Shown one piece after another: positions 7,034-9,828 of a stretch of DNA of 9,828 nt (positions are counted from its first letter, which is position 1; the number at the start of each line of letters is the position of its first letter). The notes beneath the pieces are model-generated. The model worked only from the letters and a program-made list of their open reading frames with translations. It was not told the DNA's origin and did no database searches. The DNA is from Nitriliruptoraceae bacterium (GTDB lineage: Bacteria > Actinomycetota > Nitriliruptoria > Nitriliruptorales > Nitriliruptoraceae). A program made the translations under genes and the position numbers. The stretch lies in assembly GCA_007123425.1 (NCBI GenBank), contig SKLC01000421.1, forward strand, positions 1 through 9,828. Reading direction: 5' to 3'.

Positions 7034-8031
7034 CCTCTCGCCTCTGGCGACGAGCGCGGGGGCGCCACGCCCCGCACCCCGGTCGACGCCGGGCCCGGGC
7101 GGTGCTCGACCACGTGCCGCGGCAGCCGTGCTGACGGCTCGGCCTCCCCCGTGGACACCCGTGCCAGCGCCACGGCACCACGCAGGCGCCCCAGGCTGCC
7201 GGCGACCCCGAGCAACCAGCGGCGACGACGCTGTCTGGGACCGAGCAGCGCAGGGGCGCGAAGCAGGCCGCGAACCACGTCCACCAGCGCATGCCGGGGC
7301 CGCCACGGTGGCGCCCCGTGGTCGGCGAAGCGGAGGTAGAGAGCCGGCGCCTGGCGTCCGAACGCATGCTGATGCCGCAGCAGCGGCCACAGACCGTCGT
7401 GGCGCCGATACCAGACCCGCGCATCGACGACACGCACCAAGGGGTGACCGTGCGCCTGGACGCGCCAGGACAGCTCCACGTCCTGCCCCCGCAGCCACGC
7501 TTCGTCCCATCCTCCGACCTGAGCCAGCACCGAGGCGTGGATGCCGAGGTTGCCGCCCCTGGCGTAGGGCAGCCGCGCCGAGACGGATCGGCGCTCACCG
7601 CGGACGCCATCGGGCCGGAGCTCCTCGACGGTGTCGACATCGCTGCCCGCCAGCAGCGGCCCGCGGTCGGCGGCGCGGGCCATCGCCCCGACCCAGTCGT
7701 CTCCCACCACGTCGTCGGCATCGCAGTAGAGCAGCAGCTCGCCGGTGGCGACGGTGCTGCCCACGTTGCGGGCGTACCCGGCGCCGCGGCGCTCCCTCGC
7801 CGTCACGACCCGCGCGTGGGGTCGCAGGGCCGCCCACTGCTCGAAGACGTCCCGGGTGTGGTCGCCGGAGCCGTTGTCGACCAGGATGAGCTCCCACGGC
7901 CCCCGGTAGCGCTGCCGGGCCAGTGCGGCAAGCTGCGCGCCGACGACGCCCGCGCAATCGCGCGCGGGCAGGATGACGCTGACCTGCACTGCCGTGGGTG
8001 CGTGAGGCTGGAGGTCGCGGGGCAGGGTCAC
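7030..8031 (-). CDS. Family 2 glycosyltransferase (GT2, GT-A fold)
   Basis: A protein of 333 residues with the classic GT2 layout. It has VSVILPARD (17-25), LILVDNGSGDHT (48-59) for nucleotide binding, RNVGSTVATGELLLYCDADD (88-107) ending in the DxD metal site (Asp104, Asp106), GGNLGIH near the acceptor site (159-165), and GWDEAWLRGQDVELSWR (174-190), where Asp184 or Glu186 would serve as the catalytic base. Such enzymes add a sugar from a nucleotide donor to a growing glycan or lipid carrier on the cytoplasmic face of the membrane. No membrane helices are evident; the C-terminal part is arginine-rich (265-284). The start is a GTG at 8031 that forms a GTGA overlap with the LPXTG gene's stop. 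The Shine-Dalgarno there is weak (AGGA, 10 bases away), so translation probably depends on coupling. A longer frame to 8127 would overlap the neighbour by about 100 bases. The sugar and acceptor cannot be told from the sequence. Confidence 0.9.
   Translation of the reverse strand: MTLPRDLQPHAPTAVQVSVILPARDCAGVVGAQLAALARQRYRGPWELILVDNGSGDHTRDVFEQWAALRPHARVVTARERRGAGYARNVGSTVATGELLLYCDADDVVGDDWVGAMARAADRGPLLAGSDVDTVEELRPDGVRGERRSVSARLPYARGGNLGIHASVLAQVGGWDEAWLRGQDVELSWRVQAHGHPLVRVVDARVWYRRHDGLWPLLRHQHAFGRQAPALYLRFADHGAPPWRPRHALVDVVRGLLRAPALLGPRQRRRRWLLGVAGSLGRLRGAVALARVSTGEAEPSARLPRHVVEHRPGPASTGVRGVAPPRSSPEARG
7034..7045 (-). promoter_or_regulatory. Double ribosome binding site before the fusion gene
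   Basis: The minus strand reads AGAGGCGAGAGG directly before ATGAGCATG. The first AGAGG is 7 bases from the ATG at 7033; the second, GAGAGG, is 6 bases from the ATG at 7027. Either start could therefore be used, changing the protein by only two residues. Confidence 0.6.
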
Positions 8032-8402
8032 GTTCGCCCGATCCTGTCCGCAGCCGGGCGACGGCGGGCCGCTCGCACGGCGAGGCCGCCGACGGCCAGG
8101 AGCGCTGCCCCCAGCGCCAGCAACCACGCCAGCTGCCCTCCCGTGACCGGCAGCGCACCGACGGCCGGAGGCTCGCGCTCGAGCGTGACGCCACGCACCT
8201 CGGCCTCCTCGAGCACCACGTCCTCCTCCACCACCTCCTCACGCTCGACCGGCGGCGGATAGCCGTCGGCCGCAGCCGTGTCGGTCTCGCCGGCCGTGGC
8301 CGCCGGCGCGCCCAGGAGCGCGGCCAGGGCCAGCAGCAGGCCGATCACCAGGGTGGCCACGATGCGCGCAGGCATCCGGACGCTGTCGGTTCGCAGATTC
8401 AT
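8028..8402 (-). CDS. Small secreted acidic protein with LPXTG-type sortase anchor
   Basis: A protein of 124 residues built almost only of sorting signals. An N-terminal signal peptide has Arg residues, then a hydrophobic core (14-31) and a likely cleavage after ATA (37). A short acidic stretch rich in Glu and Val follows (52-78, VEREEVVEEDVVLEEAEV). Then come LPVTG (84-88), a hydrophobic segment (91-109) and an RAARRR tail, which is the standard cell-wall sorting signal. After signal-peptidase and sortase cleavage only about 50 residues would remain, covalently joined to peptidoglycan or another acceptor. No catalytic domain is visible, so it may be a tether, spacer or attachment point for the glycan made by the downstream genes; this is inference. 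The start ATG at 8402 has AGAGGA 8 bases upstream, within the end of the DUF4012 gene, whose stop is 4 bases away. No sortase gene is present in the window. Confidence 0.88.
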   Translation of the reverse strand: MNLRTDSVRMPARIVATLVIGLLLALAALLGAPAATAGETDTAAADGYPPPVEREEVVEEDVVLEEAEVRGVTLEREPPAVGALPVTGGQLAWLLALGAALLAVGGLAVRAARRRPAADRIGRT

Positions 8403-8406
8403 GTCG

Positions 8407-9828
8407 TCATTCCTCTTCGGGTCGCATGCGGACTGTCAGGTGGACGAGACCGGAGGCCTCGCCGCGCCACACGATCTCGTCGCCGTCAACGTGAGCGTCG
8501 CCGGGCAGGTGGGTGGGCACCCACCCCTCGGGCACCTGCACGACGACGTGCAGCGACGACGGCTCCAGCGTGGGCTGCACAAGGTGGGCGATCTCGACCA
8601 CGAGCTCGTCATCCTCGAACCACCAGGCGCCCGGCGTGCGGGTGCGGTGCTGCACGCTGCGCTCGCCGCCTGCGGGCACCAGCAGCGAGAGCCCCGCCAT
8701 CGGCAGGCCCTGCTCCGCGTCCGTGACGGCCACGGACGTGGTGGCCGGCAGGTGCTCACAGCCCGGCCCGCAGACGAACCGCACCAGCGAGAGGCTGTCG
8801 CCGGCCTCGGTGTGCGGCGTCCAGGGCCCCAGCACGTGGCGCGGATAGCCCTCGCGGGGGGCCTCGTTGCGCAGGGCCACCTCGATCGTGGCCTGCGTCG
8901 CGCCATCGGGCAGCAGCTCCACCCGGTGCTCGAGATGCCGGCGCGTGAACGCGTCGACCTTGTTCGCAGCCACGTTGTCGATCAGCACGCCCGCGAGCTC
9001 ACCCTCCCCGGTGGGCAGCGCCCCGGCGGCGCCGATCCGCTCGAGCCCCGGCTGCACCTCGGCGTCGCGGGAGTAGACACGAACGTGGCCCTCGCGGGTG
9101 AGCTCGTGGAGCATCGTCGCGGTGGCGACGACGTCGTCGTCCTCGAGGACGTCGAGGGCGGTCGCGAACGCCGCGGTCGCCACCCCGCCGAGCACCTGCT
9201 TGCGCTCGTCGTGGTCGTCGAAGGCGGCGTAGGCCTCCAGCGCCACGAAGGGCAGCACCTCCTCCGGGCGCAGGCGGCCGACACCCGGGACATCGAGCGC
9301 GCCGGCCCGGTGGGCGAGCCGATCGAAGGCCACCGTGTCGACCATGATCACCCCGTCGAGGGGCTCGTGGCCGAGCTCCTCCCACATCCGCAGGGCGACC
9401 TCGCCGGCGCTCGGGAAGTGCGCCGCGAGGTTGAGGTTGCGCCAGTGGCGCAACCCGCCCCGCGCGGCGTGCACCCCTCCGAGCTCCTCGACCGGGGGCG
9501 CGACATCGGTGTCGAGGGATCCCAGGACGTCGATGTCGAGGAAGTCGTCGACGTGCAGGTGGCCGCCGTCGGCGCGCAGCACCGACCACGATCCCGGCAG
9601 GCCCCCGGAGGAGCGCAGCTCGGAGAGCGACGCCGCCAGCACGAGGTAGTCGCGCGGCTGCTCGCTGCCCAGCAGTCGCGGCAGGACCTCGCCGGCCTCG
9701 GCCGCGACGGCGGCCTGCTCGGTGGCGGGCACGGCCAGCTCGAGGTACTCCTCGCGCGCCCGGGCGACCGGACCGGCCAGGCGGTCGGCGTCGGTGGCCG
9801 CGACCGCCGCGGTGGCCTCCTCCAGGGC
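8407..9828 (-). CDS. DUF4012 family envelope protein, N-terminus missing (partial)
   Basis: The frame is open from the right edge to a TGA at 8409-8407 and gives 473 visible residues. The segment LLGSEQPRDYLVLAASLSEL followed by RSSGGLPGSW (visible residues about 52-81) is the hallmark of DUF4012 proteins (family form: LLG..xxRxYLVL.QNxxELRxTGG.xGS). DGVIMVDTVAFDRL, QVLGGVATAAF, a VRVYSRDAEVQPGLE stretch, DNVAANKVDAFTRR and a final beta-rich part follow as expected for the family. Family members are usually longer, with an N-terminal membrane helix, so roughly 100-150 residues probably lie beyond the window, and the body would sit outside the membrane. The molecular function of DUF4012 is unknown; the genes recur in actinobacterial exopolysaccharide loci. 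The internal GTG at 9732 is not the likely start, because the coding frame and family-like helical sequence continue upstream to the edge. It is the first visible gene of the operon. Confidence 0.87.
   Translation of the reverse strand, partial: ALEEATAAVAATDADRLAGPVARAREEYLELAVPATEQAAVAAEAGEVLPRLLGSEQPRDYLVLAASLSELRSSGGLPGSWSVLRADGGHLHVDDFLDIDVLGSLDTDVAPPVEELGGVHAARGGLRHWRNLNLAAHFPSAGEVALRMWEELGHEPLDGVIMVDTVAFDRLAHRAGALDVPGVGRLRPEEVLPFVALEAYAAFDDHDERKQVLGGVATAAFATALDVLEDDDVVATATMLHELTREGHVRVYSRDAEVQPGLERIGAAGALPTGEGELAGVLIDNVAANKVDAFTRRHLEHRVELLPDGATQATIEVALRNEAPREGYPRHVLGPWTPHTEAGDSLSLVRFVCGPGCEHLPATTSVAVTDAEQGLPMAGLSLLVPAGGERSVQHRTRTPGAWWFEDDELVVEIAHLVQPTLEPSSLHVVVQVPEGWVPTHLPGDAHVDGDEIVWRGEASGLVHLTVRMRPEEE
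8410..8416 (-). promoter_or_regulatory. Ribosome binding site of the LPXTG gene
   Basis: AGAGGAA on the minus strand formed by the last Glu codons of the DUF4012 gene, ending 7 bases before the ATG at 8402. It explains how the second gene is translated without an overlap. Confidence 0.7.

Noticed and set aside
4607..7510. Longer versions of the minus-strand genes, such as the fusion starting at 7510, the FrhB-like gene at 1666, the asparagine-synthase-like gene at 4652 and the GT2 gene at 8127.
   Set aside because: The added N-termini overlap the preceding gene, are low-complexity and lack family similarity. The shorter starts make 4-base overlaps, most with a good ribosome site.
7948..7969. 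An 8-bp perfect inverted repeat (GCCCGCGC, 6-base loop, GCGCGGGC) early in the GT2 coding region.
   Set aside because: Short GC-only palindromes arise often by chance here, and it encodes conserved glycosyltransferase sequence. No regulatory role can be supported.
8190..8250. A CTC/CAC-rich repetitive stretch that looks like a simple-sequence repeat.
   Set aside because: It encodes the Glu/Val-rich acidic segment of the LPXTG protein. The units are not regular enough to call a DNA repeat.

Overview
The window is very GC-rich, with G/C-dominated third codon positions, frequent GTG starts and GGAGG-type ribosome sites. This points to a high-GC Gram-positive bacterium (Actinomycetota). The mix of a DUF4012 protein, an LPXTG surface protein and beta-helix proteins would suit a Nocardioides-like actinobacterium, but that genus-level guess is inference only.

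Layout. Bases 1-117 hold the C-terminal end of a plus-strand gene for a right-handed beta-helix-type protein. An 18-bp hairpin at 137-176 separates it from a convergent minus-strand operon that fills the rest of the window. In transcription order (right to left) the operon reads: DUF4012 protein (N-terminus off the window), small LPXTG-anchored acidic protein, family 2 glycosyltransferase, a large fusion protein (glycosyltransferase-like + methyltransferase + membrane helix + extracellular beta-helix), asparagine-synthase-like ATP pyrophosphatase, polysaccharide pyruvyl transferase family protein, and FrhB/FdhB-type (coenzyme F420 hydrogenase beta subunit family) iron-sulfur flavoprotein. The last five genes each start inside the stop codon of the gene before (ATGA or GTGA overlaps). 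The first visible junction has a 4-base gap. The set is therefore almost certainly one tightly coupled transcript, whose promoter lies beyond the right edge.

How they may work together. Glycosyltransferase, pyruvyl transferase, asparagine-synthase-like and FrhB-like genes are a familiar combination in exopolysaccharide or cell-wall glycopolymer loci. Here they are joined to envelope proteins (DUF4012, LPXTG, beta-helix). The likely theme is synthesis, decoration and surface attachment or processing of a secreted glycan. The most unusual element is the 808-residue fusion, which links two predicted cytoplasmic enzyme domains to an extracytoplasmic beta-helix through one membrane helix. The plus-strand fragment at the left edge shares the same beta-helix C-terminal motif, so at least two related beta-helix proteins sit in this locus. 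No RNA genes, insertion sequences, CRISPR arrays or attachment sites were seen. Apart from the 88-base gap at 118-205, essentially all of the window is coding.
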